Part shown: one piece after another, positions 7,947 to 17,074 of the stretch
Layout of the letters: each line of letters starts with the position of its first letter
How positions within the stretch are numbered: position 1 is the first letter of the stretch
Source: Mesorhizobium metallidurans STM 2683
GTDB lineage: Bacteria > Pseudomonadota > Alphaproteobacteria > Rhizobiales > Rhizobiaceae
Assembly: GCF_000350085.1 (NCBI RefSeq)
Contig: NZ_CAUM01000143.1
Span: forward strand, 124,001 to 188,000
Direction: 5' to 3'
DNA: 64,000 nt
Notes under the pieces: model-generated
Told to the model about the DNA's origin: nothing
Database searches by the model: none
What the model saw: the letters and a program-made list of their open reading frames with translations, nothing else
Position numbers and translations under genes: made by a program

Positions 7947-9942
7947 CCGCGCCATGACCGAGCCCGCCGCGACTGGCCATGCGCTGTCGCCGATCGCGCT
8001 CTGGGGTCTTTTGGCCGGAGTGGCGGCACTCCTGTTCGCCTGGCGCGTCGGCATGCAGTGGCCAACCGCGCCGGGCGACGGCATCGACCTCGACCGTGTC
8101 ATCCTTTTCTACAGCACGCTGCCGCGCGCTGCGGTCGCGGTGCTGGCTGGCACCGTTCTTGGCCTGTCCGGCCTGTTGCTGCAACACGTGCTGCGCAACC
8201 CGCTGGCCGAACCGTCGACGCTCGGCATTTCGGCGGGCGCGCAACTGGCCATGACGGCGGCCTCCGTCTACGCGCCGTTCCTGATGGGACGGTCGCAAGG
8301 ACCGGTCGCCTTTGCCGGTGGCATTGTTGCGGTGCTGCTTGTGCTGTCTTTGACCTGGCGACGCGGGTTGGAGCCCGTCTCCGTCGTGCTTGCGGGAATG
8401 ATGGTGGCGCTGACCGCCAGCTCCATCAGCGCCGCTTTGATCCTCGCCAATGGCGACTATCTGTTCTCGCTGTTCATCTGGGGCGGCGGATCGCTGGTCC
8501 AGCAGGACTGGGGACCGGCCATCGCTTTGGCGGTCAGGCTTGCGATCGGCGTAGGTGCGGCGCTGCTGTTACTGCGGCCCCTGACGATCCTTGGCCTTGA
8601 CGACGCCTCGGCGCGCGGTCTCGGCATCGCGCGTCACAGCAGCCGCTTTCTGGTCATCGCGCTTGCCGTGTGGATGGCCACCACCGTGGTCGCCGAGGTC
8701 GGCGTCATCGGCTTCGTCGGCCTTGCGGCGCCCGCGCTCGCCACGCTTTCGGGCGCGCGAACGCTGCGGCAAAAGCTGCTCGCCGCGCCGCTGATTGGCG
8801 CCATCCTGCTGTGGCTGACGGACGGGCTGGTGCAGTTGGCGGCCGGCACTGGTGGCGAGCGCATTCCGACCGGCGCCGGCACCGCGCTCCTGGGCGGTCC
8901 CGTTCTGCTCTGGCTGCTGCCAAGGCTGCGCATGCTCGAATGGCCGGACCTCGGCGCGCATGGCGCTTCCCCGCGCAAGGCCGGCGATCCATGGCTCATC
9001 ATCCTGCTGTTGTTGCTGGCGATGCTTCTCGCGGCTTGGGTGGCGCTCGTTCTCGGGCGCGGGCCGGCCGGCTGGTCGGTCGCCGGCGGCGAGATGCTTT
9101 CTGATCTCGCCGCCTGGCGCGCGCCGCGCATCGGCGTGGCGGCGGCCGCCGGCGCCATGCTGGCAGTGGCGGGCGTGGTGATCCAGCGCATCACCGGCAA
9201 TCCATTGGCAAGCCCCGAGGTGCTGGGTGTCGGCACCGGCGCCGGCGCCGGCCTGACCGCGGTGCTGGCGTTCAGCGCGGCGGCCGCGCCCGGCTGGCAA
9301 TTTGCCGGCTCCGTGCTCGGCTCGCTAGCGGTGCTGATCGCCATGCTGGCAATCGGTGCGCGGGCGAAATTCGGCGCCGAGCGGCTACTGCTTGCCGGCG
9401 TCACCATGAGCGCGCTGTGCAGCGCCGTCATCACCGCGACGATCGCGATGGGAAATGCGCAGTCCTACGTCCTGCTGCGCTGGCTCAGCGGCTCGACCAG
9501 CCAGGCGACCGGCGTCGATGCCTGGCTCATGATCGCCTGCCTGGTGCTGCTGACATTGCCGCTGTTTCTCGCCGCTCGCTGGCTCGATATCCTGCCGCTC
9601 GGCGAAAACACCGCGCGTGGCCTCGGCCTGCCGGTCGCCAACGGACGGCTGACGCTGATCGTCCTCGCCGCCATCCTGACAGCACTTGCCGCGATGTTCG
9701 TCGGACCACTGAGCTTTGTCGGCCTCATCGCGCCGCACCTCGCACGGCTGGTCGGCTTTGCCCGCGCCCGCGCTCACCTCGCCGGCGCGGTGCTGATCGG
9801 TGCGCTGCTGATGATCGTGTCGGACTGGCTGTCGCGCATGGCGGCCTTTCCATACGAGCTGCCCGCCGGCCTGTTCGCCTCTTTGCTTGGCGGACCGTAT
9901 CTCGTCCATCTGCTCGCAAAAGGAGTGCCGCGTCATGGCTGA
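7939..9942 (+). CDS. fhuB: Fused iron-siderophore ABC permease (FhuB-like)
   Basis: This inner-membrane channel consists of two FecCD-type permease halves joined in one 667-residue chain, as in E. coli FhuB. Each half has the family landmarks: LPRAAVAVLAGTVLGLSGLLLQ, NPLAEPSTLGISAGA and GFVGLAAPALA in the first, and APRIGVAAAAGAMLAVAGVVIQ, NPLASPEVLGVGTGAG and GPLSFVGLIAPHLAR in the second. The ATG at 7939 overlaps the binding-protein gene by eight bases; ATG 7954 is an alternative. The fused architecture supports a hydroxamate-type substrate. No FhuC ATPase gene lies in the cluster, so the ATPase must come from elsewhere. Confidence 0.93.
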   Translation: MADRAMTEPAATGHALSPIALWGLLAGVAALLFAWRVGMQWPTAPGDGIDLDRVILFYSTLPRAAVAVLAGTVLGLSGLLLQHVLRNPLAEPSTLGISAGAQLAMTAASVYAPFLMGRSQGPVAFAGGIVAVLLVLSLTWRRGLEPVSVVLAGMMVALTASSISAALILANGDYLFSLFIWGGGSLVQQDWGPAIALAVRLAIGVGAALLLLRPLTILGLDDASARGLGIARHSSRFLVIALAVWMATTVVAEVGVIGFVGLAAPALATLSGARTLRQKLLAAPLIGAILLWLTDGLVQLAAGTGGERIPTGAGTALLGGPVLLWLLPRLRMLEWPDLGAHGASPRKAGDPWLIILLLLLAMLLAAWVALVLGRGPAGWSVAGGEMLSDLAAWRAPRIGVAAAAGAMLAVAGVVIQRITGNPLASPEVLGVGTGAGAGLTAVLAFSAAAAPGWQFAGSVLGSLAVLIAMLAIGARAKFGAERLLLAGVTMSALCSAVITATIAMGNAQSYVLLRWLSGSTSQATGVDAWLMIACLVLLTLPLFLAARWLDILPLGENTARGLGLPVANGRLTLIVLAAILTALAAMFVGPLSFVGLIAPHLARLVGFARARAHLAGAVLIGALLMIVSDWLSRMAAFPYELPAGLFASLLGGPYLVHLLAKGVPRHG

Positions 9943-11026
9943 CATGCCGAGAAACCTCAAGGCATCCGCCGAGATCGCGCTGTCATGTCCGCAAGACATC
10001 ATGCAGCGGCTTTGCGCCCATTTTGCCGATCATGGCGACGTCACCATCGACGGCGCCCGCAGCCGCATCGACACGGCCTTCGGCTCCGCCAGTCTGGAAG
10101 CCTGCCAAGGCTGCCTCAAGGTTTTCGCAGAGGGCAATGACGAGACATCCCTGGCCTACGTCAAGCTCTCCATCGCTGAGCATCTTTTGCATTTCGCTTC
10201 GGCGGAGAGCCCCGCAATTGTCTGGCAGGGCGATGGCGCGGCGGGCCAGCCACTGCCCTATTTCCGCGAGATGCGCGTCGTGCGAACCGCCAGCTTGACG
10301 CCGCATATGCGGCGGCTGACCCTCGCCGGCAGCGACCTCGGACGCTTCGCGACGGGTGGGCTTCATGTCCGTCTGCTGCTGCCAAGGGATGGCGCCGTAC
10401 CCGCCTGGCCGGTCACCGGCGAGGATGGCCGCCCTTCATGGCCCGAAGCGGAACGACGGCCGGACGTGCGCATCTACACGATCCGCCGCATCGACGTCGA
10501 CAAGGGAGAGGTCGATATCGACTTCGTCCTGCACGATGGCGATGGTATGCCCGGCGCACGCTTTGCCGCCAACGCACGGATCGGCGACGTCGTCGGCATG
10601 ACCGGGCCGGGTGGCGGTGGCATCCCCGCAGCCGACTGGTGCCTGCTTGCCGGCGACGAGACCGCCCTGCCCGCGATCGGCCGCATCGTCGAGGCACTGC
10701 CGGCAGGCGTGCACGCCGTCATCCGCATCGAAGTTGCCGATGGCGGCGAGGAACAGGAGCTGGTTTCGCAGGCCACGCTGGACCTGAAGTGGCTGCACAG
10801 GAACGGCGCGGCCCCAGGCAAATCGACCTTGCTTCAGGATGCCGTCCGCGAGGTCCAATGGCCCGAAGACGGGCGCAGCGTCTTTGCCTGGGTCGGCTGC
10901 GAGCACAAGAACTTCCGCGCCATCCGCTCCCATCTCAGGCAGGACCGGAAGCTGGCGCGCGACGCGCATCTCGTGGTCGCCTACTGGCGCTGCGGGTACG
11001 AAGGCGACACCGCGCGGACAGACTGA
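9935..11026 (+). CDS. Siderophore-interacting protein (ferric reductase) with N-terminal DUF2218-like domain
   Basis: This is probably a cytoplasmic flavin reductase that releases iron from the imported siderophore. Residues 1-100 resemble DUF2218 (ASAEIALSCPQDIMQRLCAHFADHG). From about residue 110 there is a ViuB/SIP-type FAD-binding barrel (MRVVRTASLTPHMRRLTLAG, DVRIYTIRRIDVDKGEVDIDF) and a C-terminal nucleotide-binding domain (WCLLAGDETALPAIGRIVEALP, AHLVVAYWRCG). The ATG at 9935 is preceded by AAAGGAG and overlaps fhuB by eight bases. Transport and reduction are therefore encoded in one translationally coupled operon. Confidence 0.9.
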   Translation: MADMPRNLKASAEIALSCPQDIMQRLCAHFADHGDVTIDGARSRIDTAFGSASLEACQGCLKVFAEGNDETSLAYVKLSIAEHLLHFASAESPAIVWQGDGAAGQPLPYFREMRVVRTASLTPHMRRLTLAGSDLGRFATGGLHVRLLLPRDGAVPAWPVTGEDGRPSWPEAERRPDVRIYTIRRIDVDKGEVDIDFVLHDGDGMPGARFAANARIGDVVGMTGPGGGGIPAADWCLLAGDETALPAIGRIVEALPAGVHAVIRIEVADGGEEQELVSQATLDLKWLHRNGAAPGKSTLLQDAVREVQWPEDGRSVFAWVGCEHKNFRAIRSHLRQDRKLARDAHLVVAYWRCGYEGDTARTD

Positions 11027-11221
11027 CCGACCGGTTCGATTTGCTTACCGCAAGCTCGGGCTGTTCGCCGACACGGTGAGGTCGAGCGCGACATGACCCT
11101 GCGGTGCGCCGAAGCGAAGGAACGCTTCCGACAGCGTCGCGAACACCGGTCCGGCGTCGCCTCTCAGTCAACGCGGCGTCGAGCCTTGCAATGGAGGTGC
11201 AGCCGCCCTCCGAACGCCCGG
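11027..11221. other. Convergent intergenic region with a possible gene tail
   Basis: No intact gene is visible. On the minus strand about 40 codons read like a protein C-terminus (GPVFATLSEAFLRFGAPQGH ...) and end in a stop near 11051, but there is no start. It may be a remnant; I do not recognise the family. Confidence 0.25.
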
Positions 11222-12598
11222 TCAGGCCGGCGGTCCGACCTGCCTGGCGGCGGCTTCAAGCGATCTTTCAAAGGCATCGACCATGCTGTCGACCTGCGGC
11301 TCGGTGATGATCAGCGGCGGGCAGAAGGCCAGTGCATCGCCCATGTTGCGCGAGATCACGCCGTTCTGCTGCAGGAACCCGTTGACCAGCCCGCCCAGCG
11401 CGCCGACGGCGCCCCAGGGCGTCTTGTTCGCCTTGTCGCCGACCAGTTCGACCGCCGCGATCAGGCCGACGCCGCGCACCTCGCCGACAAGCGGGTGCGA
11501 AGCCAGTTTGCGCAGTCGCTTCTGCATATGCGCACCCACCGTGCGCGCATTGCCGACAAGGTCGCGCTCCTCGATCAGGTTCAGGTTCTCGAACGCGACC
11601 GCCGCCGCGACGGGATGGCCGCCGCCGGTGAAGCCGTGCCCGAACGTACCGATGCGATTGCTTTCGTCGGCAATCGGCTCGAACACCTTTTCGTTGATCA
11701 GCAGCGCCGAGATCGGCAGGTATGACGAAGAGATCTGCTTCGACATGACCATGATGTCGGGCCTGATGCCGAACGTCTGCGAGCCGAACATCTCGCCGGT
11801 CCGGCCAAAGCCGCAGATCACCTCGTCGGCGACGAGCAGGATGTCGTATTTCGACAGCACCGCCTGGATCTTCGCCCAGTAGCCGGCCGGCGGAACGATG
11901 ACGCCACCGGCGCCCATGATCGGTTCGCCGAAGAAGGCGGCGATGGTTTCCGGTCCCTCGGCCAGGATCAGCTTTTCCAGATCGTCGGCAAGCCGGCTCG
12001 AAAACTGCTCTTCGCTCTCGCCCGGCAGCGCCTCGCGCCAATAGTGTGGCGAAGAGGTGTGCAGCACATTGGCGATCGGCAGGTCGAACGAGATATGATT
12101 GTTGGGCAGCCCGGTCAGGCTCGCCGCGGCAATGGTGACGCCGTGATAGCCCCGCTTGCGGCTGATGATCTTCTTGCGCGCCGGCTGGCCAAGCGCATTC
12201 GACCGGTACCAGATCATCTTCATGGCCGTATCGTTGGCCTCGGAACCGGAATTGGTGAAATACGCCTTGCTCATCGGCACCGGCGCCATCTGCACCAGTT
12301 TTTCGGCCAGATCGATCAGCGACGAATGCGATTTCGAGCCGAAGTCGTGATAGAAGGGCAACTTGGCCATCTGCCGTGTCGCCGCCTCGACCAGCCGCTT
12401 CTCCGAAAAGCCGACCGCCACGCTCCACAGCCCAGCCATTGCCTCGATGTAACGATTGCCGGCCAGGTCCTCGACATAGATGCCGTCGCCCTTCTCGATG
12501 ACGAGCGGCCCGGACTCCTGATGCCTGCGGGCATTGGTGTAGGCATGCATGTGATAGCTGATGTCGCGGGCTTCGGGGGAGTTCGATCTTGCGTCCAT
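11222..12598 (-). CDS. Class III pyridoxal-phosphate aminotransferase
   Basis: This enzyme moves an amino group between an amine or omega-amino acid and a keto acid. The 458-residue protein has the class III landmarks: the substrate-side GLWSVAVGF, the cofactor loop TNSGSEANDTAMKM, KRGYHG, DEVICGFGRTG (cofactor Asp) and the Schiff-base Lys in VMSKQISSSYLPISA, then TFGHGFTGGGHPVAAA. The family includes omega-transaminases, beta-alanine:pyruvate and taurine:pyruvate aminotransferases. The ATG at 12598 starts the conserved region; an upstream ATG at 12649 is less likely. It is divergent from the GntR gene at 12761, which probably regulates it. The substrate is not decidable here. Confidence 0.9.
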   Translation of the reverse strand: MDARSNSPEARDISYHMHAYTNARRHQESGPLVIEKGDGIYVEDLAGNRYIEAMAGLWSVAVGFSEKRLVEAATRQMAKLPFYHDFGSKSHSSLIDLAEKLVQMAPVPMSKAYFTNSGSEANDTAMKMIWYRSNALGQPARKKIISRKRGYHGVTIAAASLTGLPNNHISFDLPIANVLHTSSPHYWREALPGESEEQFSSRLADDLEKLILAEGPETIAAFFGEPIMGAGGVIVPPAGYWAKIQAVLSKYDILLVADEVICGFGRTGEMFGSQTFGIRPDIMVMSKQISSSYLPISALLINEKVFEPIADESNRIGTFGHGFTGGGHPVAAAVAFENLNLIEERDLVGNARTVGAHMQKRLRKLASHPLVGEVRGVGLIAAVELVGDKANKTPWGAVGALGGLVNGFLQQNGVISRNMGDALAFCPPLIITEPQVDSMVDAFERSLEAAARQVGPPA

Positions 12599-12687
12599 GA
12601 GGGTCCTGTCCTGCCTGCTTCCAGGGATATTCTCGCACTTGCCCGCCACTCGGCGCGCATTGGCGTTCCCTCTTGCACTATGCTGTT

Positions 12688-12697
12688 TGATGCATCA
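12688..12697. promoter_or_regulatory. Candidate GntR operator (TGATGCATCA)
   Basis: A perfect ten-base palindrome lies between the divergent aminotransferase and GntR genes. FCD-type GntR regulators bind short palindromes of this kind, often in their own divergent promoters. Assignment to the gene at 12761 is by position only. Confidence 0.45.
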
Positions 12698-12760
12698 TGT
12701 TTCTTATAAGATATAGCGTCAAGTCCTTTCCCAGGGGGCTGGCAGGGAGGGCGGAGACGC

Positions 12761-13447
12761 ATGCAGACTTTCAGCTTCGAGACTCTCGAACGCGAGAACC
12801 TCGGCGAAACGGTCTATTCTCGTGTCGCCGAAGCGCTGATCGAGGGACGGTTCGCGCCGGATGCGAGGCTGACCATCCGCGACCTCGCGCAATCCCTCGG
12901 AACCAGCGTGACGCCGGTCCGCGACGCCATCCTGCGGCTGATCCAGGACGAGGCGCTGGTGCAGAAATCGGCGCGCGAGGTGCGCGTTCCCGTCATCACG
13001 CTGAGGCGCTATCGCGAAATCCGCCAGATCCGGCTGAAGCTCGAAGGGCTCGCCGCGCGGGAAGCGGCGCTCAAGGCGGCCGCCAAGGACGTCGAACATC
13101 TGCGCGGCCTTATTGCGTTGAACGAACGGGCGATCGCCGATAAAAACTGGACGGAGGCGCTGGCGCTCAACCAGACCTTTCACTTCGCGCTCGCCGACAT
13201 CGCCGATATGGTGGTGCTGCGCGGCATACTGAACCGGCTCTGGCTGCAGATGGGACCGCTGATCGCGGAATCATATCATGAGGGCGGCCGTGCCATGATC
13301 GAGAACCACTATGCGGTGCTTGCCGCCGTCGAGAAACAGAATGCCGATGCCGCCGAGCGGGCGATTGTCGCCGACATAACGGAAGGTGGAAAAGTGATCC
13401 TCGAACGGCTCATCAGCAGGCACGACGTCAAGGCCGGGGCCGCCTGA
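12761..13447 (+). CDS. GntR-family transcriptional regulator, FCD type
   Basis: The 228-residue DNA-binding regulator has an N-terminal winged helix-turn-helix (TIRDLAQSLGTSVTPVRDAILRL, residues 40-65). A helical FCD effector domain follows, with metal-site residues in NQTFHFALADIAD and the late ENHYAVLAAVE. Such proteins usually repress catabolic genes and respond to organic acids or amino-acid derivatives. It is divergent from the aminotransferase and is followed after two bases by the FAD oxidoreductase, so it probably controls both. Confidence 0.9.
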   Translation: MQTFSFETLERENLGETVYSRVAEALIEGRFAPDARLTIRDLAQSLGTSVTPVRDAILRLIQDEALVQKSAREVRVPVITLRRYREIRQIRLKLEGLAAREAALKAAAKDVEHLRGLIALNERAIADKNWTEALALNQTFHFALADIADMVVLRGILNRLWLQMGPLIAESYHEGGRAMIENHYAVLAAVEKQNADAAERAIVADITEGGKVILERLISRHDVKAGAA

Positions 13448-13449
13448 GC

Positions 13450-14619
13450 ATGGACCATGTCGACTGCATCGTCGCCGGCGCCGGCGTTGTTGGCCTTGCG
13501 ATCGCGCGAGACATGGCGCGCCGCGGCATGGACACGCTGATCCTCGAGGCCGCGAACGCCATCGGCACCGGGACCAGCTCGCGCAATTCCGAGGTCATCC
13601 ACGCCGGCATCTACTATCCCGTCGGATCGCTGAAGGCGCGCTTCTGCGTGGCCGGCCGGAATATGCTCTATCGCTACTGCGAGGAGCACGCGGTCCCGCA
13701 TGCCCGCTGCGGCAAGCTGATCGTCGCCGCGAATGCCGACCAGGAGCCGGTGCTTGCCACCATCCGGGCCAATGCATCGGCTTGCGGCGTGGACGACCTG
13801 GTGCCTCTGACCGCCGCCGAGGCGCTCGAACTGGAGCCCAGGCTGCGCTGCAAGGCAGCATTGTTGTCGCCCTCCACCGGGATCATCGACAGCCATGCCT
13901 TGATGCTCGCCTTGCAGGGCGACGCCGAGGAGCACGGCGCGGCGCTCAGCCTCAACACCCGCATCGTCTCCGGTCGCATCGACGGTGGGCTCCCCGAGGG
14001 TGGACTGATCGTGCTCGACACGATCGACAGCACAAGCGGCGAGCGCTTTGAAATCGCGACCAAATTCTTCATCAACGCCGCAGGGCTTGATGCCACGGCG
14101 CTTGCCCGATCGATCGACGGGCTTGACCCGCAATTCGTGCCCGGACTTCGCTATGCCAAGGGCAATTATTTTTCAGTCGCCGGCCTGGCCCCCTTTTCAC
14201 GGCTGATCTATCCCGTGCCCGAACCAGGCGGGCTCGGCGTGCATCTGACGCTCGACCTCGACGGCGTCGCCCGCTTTGGGCCGGACGTCGAATGGACGGA
14301 TACGCTCGACTACCGCGTCGATCCGGCGCGCGGCGAACGCTTCTACAACGAGATCCGCAAATACTGGCCGGACCTGGCCGATGGCAGCCTGCAGCCGGCC
14401 TATAGCGGCATCCGCCCAAAACTCTCCGGTCCCGGCGAGGCCAATGCCGATTTCGTCATCCAGGACGCTTCGGTCCATGGCGTTGACGGCCTGGTCAATC
14501 TGTTCGGCATCGAAAGCCCCGGCCTGACCTCCAGCCTGGCGATCGCCGAATACGTCGCGCAGCGCTTAGTGCCAAGCCAAGCTCGAAACCGGGGCGCCGC
14601 CTTTGCAGCGGGGCATTGA
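13450..14619 (+). CDS. FAD-dependent oxidoreductase, L-2-hydroxyglutarate oxidase-like
   Basis: The 389-residue protein belongs to the DAO superfamily. The N-terminal FAD site is VAGAGVVGLAIARDMARRG. It then has SRNSEVIHAGIYYPVGSLKA, which matches the LhgO group closely, and a C-terminal FAD contact region (YSGIRPKLSGPGEANADF, LFGIESPGLTSSLAIAEYVA). LhgO-type enzymes oxidise L-2-hydroxyglutarate or related 2-hydroxy acids. It sits two bases after the GntR gene and shares its operon with a SnoaL-like protein, which suggests one step in degradation of an amino compound along with the divergent aminotransferase. Confidence 0.88.
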   Translation: MDHVDCIVAGAGVVGLAIARDMARRGMDTLILEAANAIGTGTSSRNSEVIHAGIYYPVGSLKARFCVAGRNMLYRYCEEHAVPHARCGKLIVAANADQEPVLATIRANASACGVDDLVPLTAAEALELEPRLRCKAALLSPSTGIIDSHALMLALQGDAEEHGAALSLNTRIVSGRIDGGLPEGGLIVLDTIDSTSGERFEIATKFFINAAGLDATALARSIDGLDPQFVPGLRYAKGNYFSVAGLAPFSRLIYPVPEPGGLGVHLTLDLDGVARFGPDVEWTDTLDYRVDPARGERFYNEIRKYWPDLADGSLQPAYSGIRPKLSGPGEANADFVIQDASVHGVDGLVNLFGIESPGLTSSLAIAEYVAQRLVPSQARNRGAAFAAGH

Positions 14620-14631
14620 GAGACAATTGCC

Positions 14632-15018
14632 GTGACCGGAACCACCCTCTCCGACATCTACCGGGACTACATTGCCTGCCTGAACAAGCAGGACTGGCCG
14701 CAGCTGGGACAGTTCGTTGATGACGACGCGATCCACAATGGCCGGCGGCTTGGCCTGTCGGGCTATCGCCAGATGCTGGAGAAAGACTTCGATGAAATTC
14801 CGGACCTCTATTTCAACGTCCGGATGCTGATTGCCGACCCGCCTTACATAGCGAGCCGGATAGATTTCGACTGTTCGCCAAAGGCAAATTTCCTCGGCCT
14901 CCCCCTAAACGGCAAGCGAGTCTCCTTCTCGGAGAACGTGATCTATGAATTCCGCGACGGGAAGATCCTGCAGGTGTGGTCTGTCGTGGACAAGGCGGCT
15001 ATCGAAGCTCAGCTTTAG
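14632..15018 (+). CDS. SnoaL-like (NTF2-fold) protein, ester-cyclase type
   Basis: This 128-residue protein has the NTF2-like cone fold. Recognisable parts are YIACLNKQDWPQLGQFVDDDAIHNG near the N-terminus, IASRIDFDCSPKANFLGLP in the middle and VIYEFRDGKILQVWSVVDKAA at the end. Relatives are annotated as ester cyclases or SnoaL polyketide cyclases, but most have no tested function. Translation starts at GTG 14632, thirteen bases after the oxidoreductase. The stop overlaps the end of a minus-strand SDR remnant. Confidence 0.8.
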   Translation: MTGTTLSDIYRDYIACLNKQDWPQLGQFVDDDAIHNGRRLGLSGYRQMLEKDFDEIPDLYFNVRMLIADPPYIASRIDFDCSPKANFLGLPLNGKRVSFSENVIYEFRDGKILQVWSVVDKAAIEAQL

Positions 15019-15140
15019 CTCCCATCAGATTTAGATGCCATGAGACCAGCGGTTTCTCCGCCATCGACGCTGATCACCGCGCCATTGATGAAGCTTGCGG
15101 TCGGCGACATCAGCCAGGCCAGCGCGCCCGCTGCTGGCTA
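15015..15140 (-). pseudogene. SDR dehydrogenase C-terminal remnant
   Basis: The minus strand encodes only the last 40 or so residues of a short-chain dehydrogenase (LAWLMSPTASFINGAVISVD followed by GGETAGLMASKSDGS and a stop). The catalytic and nucleotide-binding parts are missing. Homology ends abruptly near 15140. It marks a deletion edge beside the SnoaL-like gene. Confidence 0.75.
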
Positions 15141-15507
15141 TAAAGCGTAGCCAAAAACGCCCGTAAGCGATCCGTAAGCCGGGGTCGCAGAACCTTGGCC
15201 CGTCGATCACAGCCGATTTTACCGGAGGCTTCGAGCTCCCCGGACCCATCGGCTCCATGACGGGGGGTCCAGATGGCTGTCACTCAAGCACTTCGCATCG
15301 AAGCCACGGGCATCGAACAGGCGACATTCTTTCAGAACAGCTGGGCCGACACGTCAGACAGGTGCCAGAGCACCGGACACCACAAGCCACCGCCGATGCA
15401 CACATCGCGCGCGGCTCACCAGCAGGCAAGCCAACCGGACGATGGGCGAATGGTGTGCCATGCCTGGTGCTTGCCGGGGTGTCGTCGCAACTCATGAGGA
15501 GGATCCG
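15141..15507. other. Region without a recognisable gene
   Basis: The stretch between the SDR remnant and the membrane protein gene has open frames on both strands, but none resembles a known family or has a good ribosome-binding site. It carries GAGGAGGATCCG just before the ATG at 15508. Confidence 0.4.
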
Positions 15508-16335
15508 ATGCCGCTCGACAACATTCACGCGCCGTACCGCCGGGACGACGCGCAATCCGACCGGTGCACTGCCTCGGCGCTGGCCGATCTATTGTCCTTC
15601 GAACCGTCGAGTCTCGACGCGAAACCGGAGGCTACAGGCGCGGAGGCGGTTTCGCGATTTGCAGCGGCGATCAGGGCGCGCATGGCCGGCCCTGGCGGCT
15701 ACTACAATCTTGGCAATGCGCTCGGGCTGCTGATGGGCGTCGCGCTCCATCTCGCCGCCCCTCGGGGAACCGGCACGCGCGGCGGCACTGTGCTGTTCGA
15801 CTATTTCGCTGGTAGCGGCAGTGCCGTGGCGCTGACGCTGGCGACACTGGTCTTCTTCTGCAGCGGCGAGGTCTATCACCGCGCATGGGCCGGGCGGGAC
15901 ATCCCCGATCCCGCACTCAACCGCCTCGGCGATCTCCTGTCGGGGATCGGCGCGATCGGGCTTGGCGCCGCACTGTTCCTGCTCGGCCAGCCGGTACTGG
16001 CGGCGACCGCCGGGGGGCTGCATGCGCTCGGCAAGTTCGGCAGCGCTACCCACAGGCCGGGCGCCTACATGCCCGGATGGCCGGCTGGGTGGCCCGATCC
16101 GTTCCGCAGCGCGGTGCTGGCCAGTCGCCTGCCGGCGATGCTTGCGGCGGTACTGTCGGTGGGCGCCGCCTTGCCTGAGGTGTGGTTGGGCGGTTCCTGT
16201 GCCCTTGTTGCCGAGCCGCTGACATTGCTCGCCTGTTACCTGCTGTGGGCCAGGGCAGACCTTCTCCTGTTTACCGACCGCGCCAGCGAAAGCGCGCCTG
16301 CCCTGCCCACCACAGCGCGGTTAGACGACGCCTGA
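15508..16335 (+). CDS. Hypothetical multi-pass membrane protein
   Basis: I do not recognise this 275-residue protein. The first 60 residues are soluble. After that, several hydrophobic stretches look like membrane helices (LGNALGLLMGVALHLAA, SAVALTLATLVFFCSG, LLSGIGAIGLGAALFLLG, LPAMLAAVLSVGAALP, PLTLLACYLLWARADLLLF), giving about five or six spans. The ATG at 15508 follows a strong ribosome-binding site (GAGGAGG). It precedes the broken LOG-family gene by 35 bases and may share its transcript. Confidence 0.7.
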   Translation: MPLDNIHAPYRRDDAQSDRCTASALADLLSFEPSSLDAKPEATGAEAVSRFAAAIRARMAGPGGYYNLGNALGLLMGVALHLAAPRGTGTRGGTVLFDYFAGSGSAVALTLATLVFFCSGEVYHRAWAGRDIPDPALNRLGDLLSGIGAIGLGAALFLLGQPVLAATAGGLHALGKFGSATHRPGAYMPGWPAGWPDPFRSAVLASRLPAMLAAVLSVGAALPEVWLGGSCALVAEPLTLLACYLLWARADLLLFTDRASESAPALPTTARLDDA

Positions 16336-16370
16336 TGCCGCGCCCGATCTTCAACTGTGGAGAAAGAACC

Positions 16371-17038
16371 ATGTTCGGAAATTCAAACGATCACAGCACC
16401 CCCTCCCTGGAAGGACTGCTTTATCCGACCCAGACCCGCATCGGCACCGTCTGCGTGTTCGGTGGCGCCAAGGCCGGCAACGATCCGCGTCTCGCGCAAG
16501 CCGCCGCCGCACTGGGCGGCGAAATCGGAGCAGCCGGCGTCCGCCTCGTCTATGGCGGCGGCGGCGAAGGCTTGATGGGCGCGGTCGCCGCCGCAGCAGC
16601 CGATGCCGGCGGCGAGGTGATCGCGGTCGCACCGCAGTTTCTTCTGGAGCGAATGCGCATGCCGCGCGGCATCGCCCAGATCATTTCGGTTCCCGACATC
16701 GCAAGCGGCTGATGTTCGACTATGCCGATGCCTTCATCGCGATGCCGGGTGGCATCGGCACCATCGAGGAACTGGCTGAGGTGATGACATGGCGCAAGCT
16801 CGACCGGCACCAGAAGCCGATACTGGTTGCCAATTTCCACGGCTTCTGGTCGCCCTGGCTAAACCTGCTCGTCCATCTGGAGGACGGAGGGTTCCTAAGC
16901 GGCGAGCTTTCAACGGCTTGCCTCATCGCCGACATGCCGGCGGCCATCCTGCCCATGCTGCAGCGTGGCGTCTGCTTCACGCCGGCGCCGCTACCGCAGG
17001 GCGCGCGCCTTTCCGTCAACCCAGCCCTGGCATCTTAG
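16371..17038 (+). pseudogene. LOG-family nucleotide phosphoribohydrolase, frameshifted
   Basis: LOG proteins release the base from nucleoside monophosphates (cytokinin activation in plants, similar reactions in bacteria). The first frame encodes VCVFGGAKAG, VYGGGGEGLMG and IISVPD, then stops at 16710-16712. The frame beginning at 16697 continues with HRKRLMFDYADAFIAMPGGI and GTIEELAEVMTW. Intact members read MHxRK here, so the pattern VPD-MH-RKRLMF is restored by adding four bases after GAC at 16695-16697. A 4-bp deletion within a CATGCAT-like stretch fits. Each half lacks part of the active site. A sequencing error is the alternative. Confidence 0.8.
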
Positions 17039-17074
17039 ACCGCCCAAGGTAACCAAGCGACCGGAACCATCGAT

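Noticed and set aside
11093..11725. A 210-codon plus-strand frame
   Set aside because: It covers the 3' end of the aminotransferase in an antisense frame without family resemblance.
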